Shown: positions 44,839 through 54,204 of the stretch, in pieces
Position numbering within the stretch: position 1 is the stretch's first letter
Layout of the letters: every line of letters begins with the position of its first letter
Source: Apiotrichum sp. Y4204
Lineage: Eukaryota; Basidiomycota; Tremellomycetes; Trichosporonales; Trichosporonaceae
Direction: 5' to 3'
DNA length: 64,000 nucleotides
Assembly: GCA_025531455.1 (NCBI GenBank)
Contig: JAMYHL010000046.1
Location: 248,001 to 312,000 of the forward strand
Notes under the pieces: model-generated
What the model was told of the DNA's origin: nothing
The model's input: only the letters and a program-made list of their open reading frames with translations
Database searches by the model: none
Position numbers and translations under genes: made by a program

Positions 44839-45492
44839 CTAATGCCGGGGAGCAGTAAGCTTCACAACAGCCTTGGCCACCGACCCCTCGCGCAGCGCGC
44901 CCTCCGCCTCCTCCCTGCTCACGCCGAGCTCCGAAACCTATAGGAAATGTAAGCCTTCCACCATCCTATCCCTCTATCCTTCTATCCTTCCCCAGCAGCT
45001 CCCCAAACTCACAAGGTACTCGACGTCCTTGGCGTCCACCGCCGCCGGCGCCTTGACTTCCAGCGCCTGCATCGCACGCGCAGCCTTGGCCGCCTCGCTG
45101 CGCTCAATCTTGCGCCGTTCCAGCCCAAGTGCCGCGTCTTCGAGCTTGGCTGCGGAGTTAGGAATGAGCTCATACAGTCCTGCTTGTAGCTCGACCTACA
45201 CTTGATGTACTGTCCCCCGTCCGCAAACTGCCGTCAGCCCCGTTTCTTCCGTTCTTCCTCCTTCCGCCTGGCGGCGCGCGCGCCAGCTACTCACGTCCAT
45301 TACCACCTCGCCCTGCGGCACGCGGCCCTGCGAGTTGGTAGCCATTTTGCTGATATGTGCGGAGATGGAGGTATGGATATCTCGACGCGGAAGATGAGTG
45401 AAATGTCGCGTGTTGGTCGGCGGAGCGGCGGGCTCGGCCGGCGCTGCGCGCTCCGCGGGTTCTTCAAAATGCTTCCGCGGAGGGTCTGCCAT
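44839..45492 (-). CDS. HYPK-like protein with NAC-type UBA domain
   Basis: Spliced product of 104 aa from the ATG at 45345, or 153 aa from the in-frame ATG at 45492; introns are 67, 50 and 75 nt. Core: FADGGQYIK, then KLEDAALGLERRKIERSEAA, then the UBA-like end LVSELGVSREEAEGALREGS followed by VAKAVVKLTAP. This matches the Huntingtin-yeast-partner-K (HYPK) C-terminal UBA domain, which regulates and stabilises the ribosome-bound NatA N-terminal acetyltransferase. The extra N-terminal segment (MADPPRKHFEEPAERAAPAE onward) is charged and Pro/Ala-rich. I favour the longer start only weakly, because fungal HYPK proteins often have charged N-terminal extensions. Only 107 bp separates it from the divergent RIM20-type gene. 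Confidence 0.78.
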
Positions 45493-45599
45493 CTGCCACC
45501 AGCGTCATTCAGCAGCGGTGACGCATCGCAAGCTAGCAGGTAAGAACCCAAATCCACATCCCGCATCCACATTACTCTCCCCATCTCAATCATTACACC
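45493..45599. promoter_or_regulatory. Compact divergent promoter, 107 bp (HYPK-like / RIM20-like)
   Basis: The two candidate start codons are 107 bp apart (254 bp if the shorter HYPK start is used). The + strand side is C/T/A-rich directly before 45600. Confidence 0.55.
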
Positions 45600-48500
45600 A
45601 TGGCGCACCAGTCGCCGCTGCTGAGCATCCCGCGCAAGACGACGGCCGACACGGACTGGGCCGGGCCGATCCGCTCGGCGATCGCGCACTCGTTTGGCGA
45701 GAGCCCGGACGCGTACGCCGAGGAGATTGCCACCCTCCAGCGATGTCGCCAGGACGCTGTGCGCGGCGCTGGGAGCGATACCACCGGTGAGAAGAGATGG
45801 AGAAATGCTGAATCTGAAGCTGATGGTAGCTCGTGACCTTTTGTACAAGTACTTTGGCCAGCTGGAGCTGCTGGAGCTGCGTTTTGCCGAGATCAAGGTG
45901 TCGTTTGGATGGTAAGTGCGATGGGCGTTGAGGTGTCCGCACAATGCTCACTTTCAGGAACGACGCGTTCACGAACAAGCTCACGACGCAGACGTCGCTC
46001 GCATTCGAGAAGGCGTCGATTATCCACCTGCTTGCTTCGGTGCTTTCTTCTCTGGCTGCGAGCCAGTCGCGCGCCGATCCCGAGGGGCTCAAGCGGGCAT
46101 ACTTCAACGCCCGCGCAACGGCCGGTATGCTGACGTATATCAACGAGAACTTTTTGCATGCGCCCTCGACAGATTTGAGCAGGGACGTCGTGCATCTTCT
46201 CATCAATCTGAGCCTCGCGCAGGCGACCGAGGTATTTATGGAAAAGCTGGTCGAGGAGAAGAAGGCCGCGCCGCTCGTAGCGCGCACCGCAAACCAGGTC
46301 GCGACAATGTACGCCGGGCTCGTGGATGAGATGCGCGAGTTCCAGGGCAAGAGCGTATTTGACCGGAACTGGATGACTGTGCTCCAGATCAAGGCCAAGC
46401 TCTTTGCCAGCGTCGCGCAGCTGCAGCGCGGAAGGGCGGACGACGCCGGCGGGAAACATGGCGCCGCGCTCGTGCGTTTCAAGATGGCGGATACAATGGC
46501 GCAGGAGGCGCTCCGCATGGCAAACAACCTCAACTACAGTTTTGTCGCATCGTCGTCGCCGACCATGCCGCACGACGCGGGGCCGACCCTTGCAGAAATT
46601 GCCAAAGCTCACGCCACGCTGTGTACCGAAGCAAAGACCGAGGCGATCCGCGACAACGACCTCATCTACCACGAGATCCTCCCGTCCGAGGCCGCCCTTC
46701 CTGCTATCGACAAGCTGCCACCCGCTACGCCCATTACCATCCAGGAGGTCTACGGTAATCCGGACGTGTCCAAGCTCATCGGGCCAGACATTTTCAACCG
46801 CCTCATCCCGCTCGCGGTGCACGAGTCCGCGAGCGTGTACTCTGAGGAGAAGGCAAAGCTCGTCCGTGCAGAGGTCGAGCGCGTGGATACCAGTGAGATG
46901 GAGGTGCGCTCGGGGCTTGACAATCTTGGTCTACCTGCGGCGCTCGCGCGTTGGCGCCGCCTGGCCGACGGGGATGATGGCGACGGGGACGTGGATGTCT
47001 CTTCGTCGTTGATTCGGATCTCAGAGGAGGTTTCCAAGGCTGGCTCACTCGACGCCCGCATCCGCACACTCGAGGCAGACCACCAGCGCTTCAACTCCGA
47101 GTTCACCGAGCTCACTACGCTTCTGGACAATGAAAGCAGGGAATGTGAGCGCGCGCGCGCAAAGCACGCCGGAAGCTTCACGCAAAGTCCGTCTGGCCCG
47201 CACACGTCCCACTTCCGGCAAAACATCACTTCCAACCTCACGAGCCTGCAGGCGGCGACGCAGGCGGACGGGCAGATTATCACACTCTGGCGCCAGATCC
47301 AGCCCGATATCGGGGTCCTTCTCACCGGTCCTGAGGGCCTCCGCGCTGCTGCCCGCGACGTCGCGGCCGGCAAGACCAAGCAGGCCGAGGTCCCAGCTGG
47401 CATGAGCCTGCTCGATCTCCAAGACGAGGAGACGGTCCAGCCGCGACTCGATGCCGCGGACACGGACGTGCTCCGCCGCGCGGCCAAGGATGCTTCTGAC
47501 CGCCTCGACCGCCTGAACAAGATCCGCCGCGAGCGCGACGACGTCCTGAAGCATCTGAAGGATAAGGTGAGCGGCTGAAATTTAGTGCGAGTTTTCACAC
47601 CAGATCCAAAATGACGATGTCTCGAATCTGCTGCTCCTCAACCGCCGCTCACAGAACGTCGAGCCGCAGCTGTTCGCGGCCGAGCTCGAAAAGTTCAAAC
47701 CGTACCAGAACCGCCTGGGCGCTGCGGTCCAGGCGTCAAAGGAGGTCATTTCGGAGCTCGAGGCGATTGTCGGCAAGGTTGACCGGCTCAAGGGCGTGCG
47801 CGAGCGCCAGCGCGGGGCAAAGGAGAGTGCGCGGCGCGTGCGCGAGTGGGAGAAGAAGCTCGAGACTGTAGGCGCAAACCATGCGGAGATCGTGCAGGGC
47901 CTCAGCCACGGATCGTCCTTTTACGAGAGCCTTGACAAGGTTCTCGCCGACCTCCGCACCCAGGTCAAGGCATTTGTGCAGTCGCGCGACGCGGAGCGTT
48001 CGCGAATGATCTCGGATATCGAGACGCGCTCGCGTATCGCCTCGGCTAGTCCCCCCGCGCCGTCGCCGCCCCCGCCGGTGCCTGCGCGCGGCCTCGAGTC
48101 CCAGATGGCGAGCATGCGCCTTGGCTCGGGCTCGGGCTCTCCGTCGCCGTACCCTCCCCCGCCGAGCAACTCGAACTCGAACTCGAATCCGTATGACTTT
48201 GGCTCCTTCTCATCGATACCCTCCGTGTTCAGCACCGCCCCGGCCCCAGCCTCTCCTTCGGCATACCCCTCCCCGCCGCCGGCCACCTCGTCGCCGTACC
48301 CGGCTCCGCCGCCCCGCCCCACCCCGTCAAGCTACAACTACCCCTCCTTCCCGTCTGCGCCCACCGCCCCGCCTGGCTCTTCGTCATCGCCGTACCCTCC
48401 TCCGCCCCCGCGCACCGGGAGCTACCCCGCGCCTCCAACGCCGTCTGCCCCATCCGCCCACTCCGCCCCGCCCGCCCAGTCCCCGCCCGCGCCATCTCCC

Positions 48501-48818
48501 CCGCAGAACCCCTACGCCTCGAGCCCGTACCCCCCGCCCCCGCCGCGGCAGTACGGCCAGCAGCAGTACTACCAGCCATCGCACCAGGCGTCGCAACCAA
48601 CAGGATCGTACTACTCTCCGTCTGCGCCTGGCCAGGCGCCATCTGCGCCACCTGTCCCGCCTGCCCCGGGACGGCCGTACCCGCCGTATCCCCCGCCGAC
48701 GGGATACCCGCAGCCGCCTCAGCAGCCGCCCCAGCAGTCTCAGCAGCATCAGCAGCCCCCGCATGGATACGGCGGATACCAGCCCCCGCCTGGCGGCTAC
48801 GGGGGTTACCAGTACTAG
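45600..48818 (+). CDS. RIM20: BRO1-domain protein, PalA/Rim20-type pH-signalling adaptor
   Basis: Exons 45600-45786, 45830-45911, 45958-47566 and 47604-48818 encode 1030 aa. The N-terminal BRO1 domain (about 1-385) starts LLSIPRKTTADTDW, with SPDAYAEEIATLQRCRQDAV and LLYKYFGQLELLELRFAEIK. The long-helix V-shaped (ALIX-type) domain follows (about 390-780). The last ~250 residues are Pro/Ser/Tyr/Gln-rich with many YPPPP repeats. BRO1 proteins bind ESCRT-III Snf7, and the V domain binds YPxL motifs. The opening LLSIPRK resembles Rim20/PalA, which brings Rim101/PacC to its protease, more than Bro1 proper, which works with Doa4. The call between the two is moderate. The Pro-rich tail could bind SH3/UEV partners. 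Confidence 0.85.
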
Positions 48819-49134
48819 TAGAGTTGTAAAGATGCAGATGTGAGCAGCGTGTATGGCAGTGGTGATCAGGTGGTTAGGGTGCACCGCAACAGCGGAGGAC
48901 ATTAAGATGTACATACATACAACGAATACAGTCAAGTCTAGGCTGCTCGTCCAGCCCGGTAGCCGGTTTGCGTAGCGGTGGCGAGGCGTTGTCGATGTAG
49001 CGAGTTCGTGGTGCGGGGTCGGGGTGGCCCATGCGGCAATACTGCCGAATCAGCAGCCAAACGCCAGCCGACAGCCATCTCCGAGCAAAGCGCGACCCAA
49101 TACGCGACCCAATACGCGACCCAACACGCCATCC
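48819..49134. repeat. Intergenic with 12-bp tandem repeat near 49090-49130
   Basis: Convergent 3' flanks. The unit CGACCCAATACG is repeated about three times, with slight variation, just past the stop codon of PSF1. Confidence 0.6.
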
Positions 49135-49782
49135 CTAGACCTCCTCGAGGAACCCTTGTACGATAAGATGCTGCACAGCGCTCCGCTCCAACCTAAACCT
49201 CTCCCCCTTTCTAAACTCGACGCGCTCCCCGCCTTCGAGAAACACCTCTCCCGCATCCCTCACAACCCTCACATCCACCATGAGTTCGCCCGGGGGCCTG
49301 TCAATCGGCGCAGTGAGGTCGAGCACATCGAGAAAGTCCGACTTGTAATCCATCACCAGCGCATTGTAGCGGCGGGTGAAATCGAGTTCGTGGGGCGAGA
49401 GGGCGGAACGGAGGTCGGGGGTCTCGCCGTCTGTGGCGATTCCCGAGCTCGCAGCGGGGGAGAGGAGGTAATTCAGCGCGCCGCCAGCATCAAAGTATCG
49501 GTCCTTGAGGATCGCTAGGCGGTGGGCGAGGTACGCCAGGAGACAGCGCTTGTTCCTCCTTGCGGCGAGGTGCTGTACCGCAAGAGCGGCGACGAGCGCG
49601 CGGTCCTCGGACAGCGCGGGATGCGACTCGGTCGCGGCCGCGATGGATGTCCCGAGCTGTCGTGTCTCGAGGCAGATGGAGAGAATGAGGGACAGCGCGT
49701 ATTTCGGTAATGGGGGCGGGCCGGTGGAGAGGGTTCCGCGGTGCGCGGAGACGACCAGCTGCTGCGCGAGGTCGCCGTACAT
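49135..49782 (-). CDS. PSF1: GINS complex subunit PSF1
   Basis: Single exon, 215 aa, the family length. The start MYGDLAQQLVVSAHRG matches the Psf1 N-terminus. Characteristic blocks are ARRNKRCLLAYLAHRLAILK (the R-N-K-R-C-L-L-A-Y-x-x-x-R signature), LSPHELDFTRRYNALVMDYK and the C-terminal B domain LDLTAPIDRPPGELMVDVRV to RSAVQHLIVQGFLEEV. GINS joins Cdc45 and Mcm2-7 in the replicative helicase, and the Psf1 B domain contacts polymerase epsilon/Cdc45. An upstream in-frame ATG (49992) would add 70 Pro/Ser-rich residues and is rejected because Psf1 proteins start at MYG. Confidence 0.95.
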   Translation of the reverse strand: MYGDLAQQLVVSAHRGTLSTGPPPLPKYALSLILSICLETRQLGTSIAAATESHPALSEDRALVAALAVQHLAARRNKRCLLAYLAHRLAILKDRYFDAGGALNYLLSPAASSGIATDGETPDLRSALSPHELDFTRRYNALVMDYKSDFLDVLDLTAPIDRPPGELMVDVRVVRDAGEVFLEGGERVEFRKGERFRLERSAVQHLIVQGFLEEV

Positions 49783-50721
49783 TGTGATGCGGGAGGTGTA
49801 GGGTAGATTGCGGTGGGGGTCAGGGGGCGATGGTGGTGGCGAGGAAGGCGGTGGGGGTGACGAGGACGGTGAGGAAGGTGGTGGTGATGGCCGCGAGGAC
49901 GACGGACGACACGGACAAGACGCGCGCCGTAATACAAATGTTACGACACGTCTAGGTCTAGCGCCTCGTGGTGTGTTTTTGTCTTCCCTCATGGAGATAT
50001 TACAATCTCCGCACCACGCGAGTCTTCAGCGGGATCAAACTTTCCGCCATACCATTCCCGGATTCCCTCCTCGGCAATGCTCGGTCCATTCCTGGCCGTG
50101 TACGGCTCTGCGGGCGGCGCTGCGGCTGTGCGTCCGCCGCCCCGCTTAGCACATGTTGCTGGGGTAATGGCAGGGGACCGCAGGTGTAGCACCACACGGA
50201 GTGGGGGGATATAGTGGGGATACGCCAGCCAAAGGCCACTGCCGCCGAGAGATCCGTCCCAGCAGCGGCTATGGCTTGGCCCTCGCTCTCGCTGTCGCCC
50301 GCTGTCGCCGTCATTCGGGTCGAGCGGGTGTCAGATTGCCGCAAAAGCCGCACGAAAAAACGTGGGGCTACAACACAGCGTGCAGAGTGACGGGAGGTGA
50401 GGTGTGCTTCTACGCGTGCGGAGCAGAGATAACACGGGGGGGATGCGAGGGAAGACACGAAAAAAAATATGCTGGGCGGGCGGGGGGCGGAGGACCGCGT
50501 GTTCACCGGGAGGAGAGCCAGGGTCAGTCACCACAGCCAGGCTGGCTGGCTGGCGGTAGCCGCCTGGGCTGGGGAAGACCAAAGTAGCTGCATACTCTGT
50601 TGCAGGTCATCACACTGTTGCTCGCGACCACGACCTACGACATCCATTTCTTTTCATCCCATCCACATCCACACATCCCCTCCATCCCATCCACACATTC
50701 CCCCTCCCCATCCCACCCACC
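49783..50721. other. Divergent intergenic, 0.94 kb
   Basis: Between PSF1 and LSC1. Contains GGTGG-rich sequence near 49808-49905, and a C/T/A-rich leader with CATCCCATCCACA repeats at 50640-50720. No coding frame supported. Confidence 0.5.
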
Positions 50722-52284
50722 ATGCTCGCCGCCATCCGCTCCGCCACCGGCGCCGCCCGCAGTGCGTACCTAGACAACAGCAACTCTGACCCCAGGCGCA
50801 CGCGGCTTTTCGTCCTCTGCACGTGCCTCGTCGTACGCCGACACCATCAAGAACATCTATGTCAGTGAGTATCAACAACAGCTCTAGATATCTAGATCTC
50901 TGGCAACTGCCGCAACTGCCGCAACTGCCGCCCCCGCATTCATTGCCCCGTTGCCCCGGATCTGCAGATAACAACAAACGACCCCCGCTAACTGGCCAGA
51001 CAAGGACACCAAGGTTCTCGTCCAGGGCTTCACCGGCAAGACGGTGCGTCGAGTTTCACCGATCATTTGGATCGCAGTATCTGTACAAGATCACTGACAA
51101 CCGCAGGGTACCTTCCACTCGCAGCAGTCGATCGCCTACGGCACTCGCATCATCGGTGGTGTGAACCCGAAGGTAGGTGGAATGTGATGTGCGAGAGCAG
51201 AGCGCCACACCAGGTGTGGTCATGCGCTGGCGATGAACGTGTTCATGGGCATGAACGACACCATTCGTCCACCATCAGTGGCCTGGCGTCGTCGTCGGCA
51301 CGGGCCTCGTGCTTTCCCTACAAGCAGCTGCATCAGCTGCATTCCTCGCCGTCGCCCGCCATGCATCACGACAAACAAATCTTCCTTGTCAGTGACTAAC
51401 ATCCCCACAGAAGGCCGGCCAGACGCACCTTGGCCTCCCCGTCTTCGGCTCCGTCAAGGAGGCGATGGACGCCGAGAAGCCCGAGGCGACCGTCATCTAC
51501 GTGCCGCCCCCCAGCGCCGCCGACGCCATCCTCGAGGCCATTGAGAACGAGGTGCCCCTCATCGTCACCATCACCGAGGGCATCCCCCAGCGCGACCAGC
51601 TCAAGGTCTACGACGCCCTCCGCTCCCAGTCCAAGTCGCGCATGGTCGGCGGCAACTGCCCCGGCATCATGGCCGAGACCTGCAAGCTCGGTATCATGCC
51701 CGGCCACGTCTTCTCCCAGGGCAACATTGGTATCGTCTCCCGTTCGGGCACCCTCACCTACGAGGCCGTCAAGTGAGTAGAGATGAGCGTCTCGTGTACT
51801 GGCGTCTGTTCAGCGTCTGTTCAACGTCTCCTGGCGCGGGCCTCACCCGCCTCTTAATCCGCGCTAACAGTTCAGCCAGACCACCCTCGCCGGCCTCGGC
51901 CAGTCGCTCACTGTCGGTATCGGCGGTGACCCCTTCCCCGGCACCCAGCACATCGACGTCGTCAAGGTCCTCCTCAACGACCCGAAGACGGAGGGTATCG
52001 TCCTGATTGGTGAGATTGGTGGCTCCATGGAGGAGGAGGCCGCCGAGTACCTCATGCAGCACAACCAGGGCCCGAACGCCAAGCCGGTCGTGTCGTTCAT
52101 TGCCGGCCGCACCGCGCCCCCCGGCCGTCGTATGGGCCACGCCGGTGCGATCATCTCGGGCGGCAAGGGCGCCGCGACGGACAAGGTCGCCGCGCTCACC
52201 AAGGCCGGCGCCGTCATCGCCGAGTCGCCCGGCCAGATCGGCTCGCTCATGTACGAGGTCATGAAGAAGGCCGGCAAGGTCTAA
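50722..52284 (+). CDS. LSC1: Succinate-CoA ligase, alpha subunit, mitochondrial
   Basis: Six exons (50722-50761, 50796-50864, 51000-51043, 51107-51172, 51411-51772, 51876-52284) encode 329 aa. The presequence [20 protein letters not shown] is followed by the CoA-binding fold [47 protein letters not shown] and [13 protein letters not shown]. The catalytic phosphohistidine lies in [10 protein letters not shown]. The enzyme interconverts succinyl-CoA and succinate with substrate-level phosphorylation in the TCA cycle. The acceptor before exon 6 is the second of two AGs (CTAACAGTTCAG); only that one restores [10 protein letters not shown]. Intron 4 is 238 nt, long for this region. Confidence 0.96.
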
Positions 52285-52604
52285 GGCGTGTGCGGTGCGG
52301 TAGGAATACCCCGGAGTGCAATTGTTGCAAGGACGTAGAGACCGCCCAGCTGCAGGCTTTTCGAGCAGCTTAGTAGTATTGTCGTAGATGGATGAAACTA
52401 TCACTAGAGCCTGGCACCTGGCGGAAGCCAGGCCGCGGAGCTGCAAAAGGGAGTGCAGAGGGTGGACGTCGCCAGAGACAAGCTGGCGAAGATTGTATCG
52501 ATTTGGCTCGGAAAATCCACCTCCACCCGAACCGACCTCCACCAGAGCAACCTCATCAAGATTCTCGAGAACACCCAAAAAATGTCCAAACCACACTCCT
52601 CACC
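52285..52604. other. Intergenic, 320 bp
   Basis: Promoter of the RnpA-like gene and 3' flank of LSC1. No other feature seen. Confidence 0.5.
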
Positions 52605-54067
52605 ATGATATCGCGGCTCGCTCTCCACCCTGGAAAGGGGATACGAATAGGGACACGGATATGCGCTGCGCCGCTATCCTCTGCACGCTTGGCGCACTCG
52701 GACGTCCGCGCTCCACCACATTTGAGCACCTCAGACTCGGACACTGGCGGCCGCCGTCCACAGGCCCCACGACCGCCCCGCGCGCGACGCAGACCCCCCG
52801 CGCCACCGTCAAAGCTGCGCACAACCCCCCTCTTATCCCCCTCCTCTGGCGCTTCCTACCCCGGGACAGCGATCCCGGACGCCGAGCTCGACCGCCTCCT
52901 GAGCGGGATGGGGTATACCGCGGCAGAGAAGGGGGATTCAGCGGGGGTACGCGCCCCGGCCCCGTTGGGAGCTCACGCTACGCCGCGCGTGGGGAACGAG
53001 TCTCGGACGATGAGATCTGGACGCGGGGAGGATGGGAATGTGGATGAGCCAAGGGGACGGAGAGGGAGTGTTGCTGGTCCTGCGGTTTGTTCGCCGCCGT
53101 TGGACCGGAAGCCAAAGCCCGACTCGAGAATACCGCGGGATACGGACCTCGCTCTCACACCGCTGCCGGATAGAAGACCTGTGGGCCCGTCGCCGTCGCC
53201 GTCACCGACACCGTCGCCGCCTACGCCGCCTCGCACACCCACAGCACACGCGCAGCCCGTCCTCGCTCCGGACCGCGGGGTAGCGGGAGATACCCGGCGT
53301 CGACGATCCGCTAGATCCGCACGGGCTCCGCAAGCGCAAGCTCCGCAAGCGCAAGAGCGGCAATCCGCGGAGCCAGCGCGGGGGGTCAGACCGCCGCCAG
53401 CGCCCACGCCGATACGGACGCGGACCCGCAAGCCCGCGCAGGACGCATCAAACCTCCCGCCCCTTCACCGCGCCGTAAGTTTCTTGTTGTTCCCTCTGAC
53501 GGCAGGTGATCCTCCTGAGCGTCGGTGCCGGGGCGGCATATCCCCCCTCTGCGCGGCGCGGGTTGAATATCAAGATGGGCGGGGTGGGCGCGCTGCGTGC
53601 GATCGCGAATACCCTCCCGGAAGCGGGGAGTAACCCCCTGCGGGCGGCGGCAATCCGGGCGAAAATGGCGCGCATGCAGAAAGAGGCGCCGAGAGAGGTG
53701 TTTCGATACATTGCGCTCGTCAGTAAAGCGCACGTATCCAAGCTTGCAGTCGAGCGGAACCGCGTAAAGACGCGGTTTCTTGCTGCGCTCGACTATGTCC
53801 TGAATCGCCACGAACGCCGCCCGAGGATTTTGCAGGGTGGGTTTCTGTGCTGGGCTGGCTGGGCTAGCTGGGCGAACTGTGCTGGCTGGGCTAGCTGGGC
53901 GAACTGTGCTAGCTGTGCTAGCTGTGCTGGCTGTGCTGACTGCAGACCATGTGCACGTTTTCCATCTGTCTGGGGAGGTGTATTCGCTAGAATGGGGGGC
54001 GCTGTGTCGCCGCGTCGAGGAGGCGCTGCGCCAGCTCGAGAGCGCAGCGCAGAGCGGGCGGCGGTAG
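52605..54067 (+). CDS. Protein with C-terminal bacterial RNase P protein (RnpA)-like motif and disordered N-terminal extension
   Basis: Exons 52605-53474, 53506-53836 and 53946-54067 encode 440 aa. The N-terminus MISRLALHPGKGIRIGTRIC is basic and acid-free, a plausible mitochondrial presequence. Residues ~40-285 are low complexity (Pro, Arg, Ser, PSPSPSPTPSPP). Residues ~355-390 read EVFRYIALVSKAHVSKLAVE then RNRVKTRFLAALDYVLNR. That is the RnpA core: strand, V-S-K, then A-V-x-R-N-R-x-K-x-R, the RNR motif that contacts RNase P RNA. After it a ~40-residue end (DHVHVFHLSGEVYSLEWGAL) completes a small alpha/beta domain. Intron 1 is only 31 nt; intron 2 is built of tandem repeats. A mitochondrial RNA-processing or ribosome role is inferred. 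Confidence 0.75.
53837..53945 (+). repeat. Intron composed of GCTGGGCTAGCTGGGCGAAC tandem repeats
   Basis: Inside the RnpA-like gene. A ~28-bp unit containing GCTGGGCTAGCTGGGCGAAC plus TGT appears twice, followed by three or four shorter GCTGTGCTA-type units, ending CTGACTGCAG at the acceptor. The repeats contain many CTAGC/GCTAG sites. Confidence 0.8.
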
Positions 54068-54204
54068 AATCGAGATATGTACAGTAGCCTACCCGAAGCA
54101 TATGAGCATTATCCATCGCAGTCTAGCTAGCTACAAGCCGCCATCGTATCTGTCGTACTCCGCATTTCTAGAGCTTAGAGCTGTAATGTCAGTACATACC
54201 CAGA

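Noticed and set aside
49783..49992. 70-residue N-terminal extension of PSF1
   Set aside because: Psf1 proteins begin at the MYG motif; the extension is a GGTGG repeat translated as Pro/Ser.
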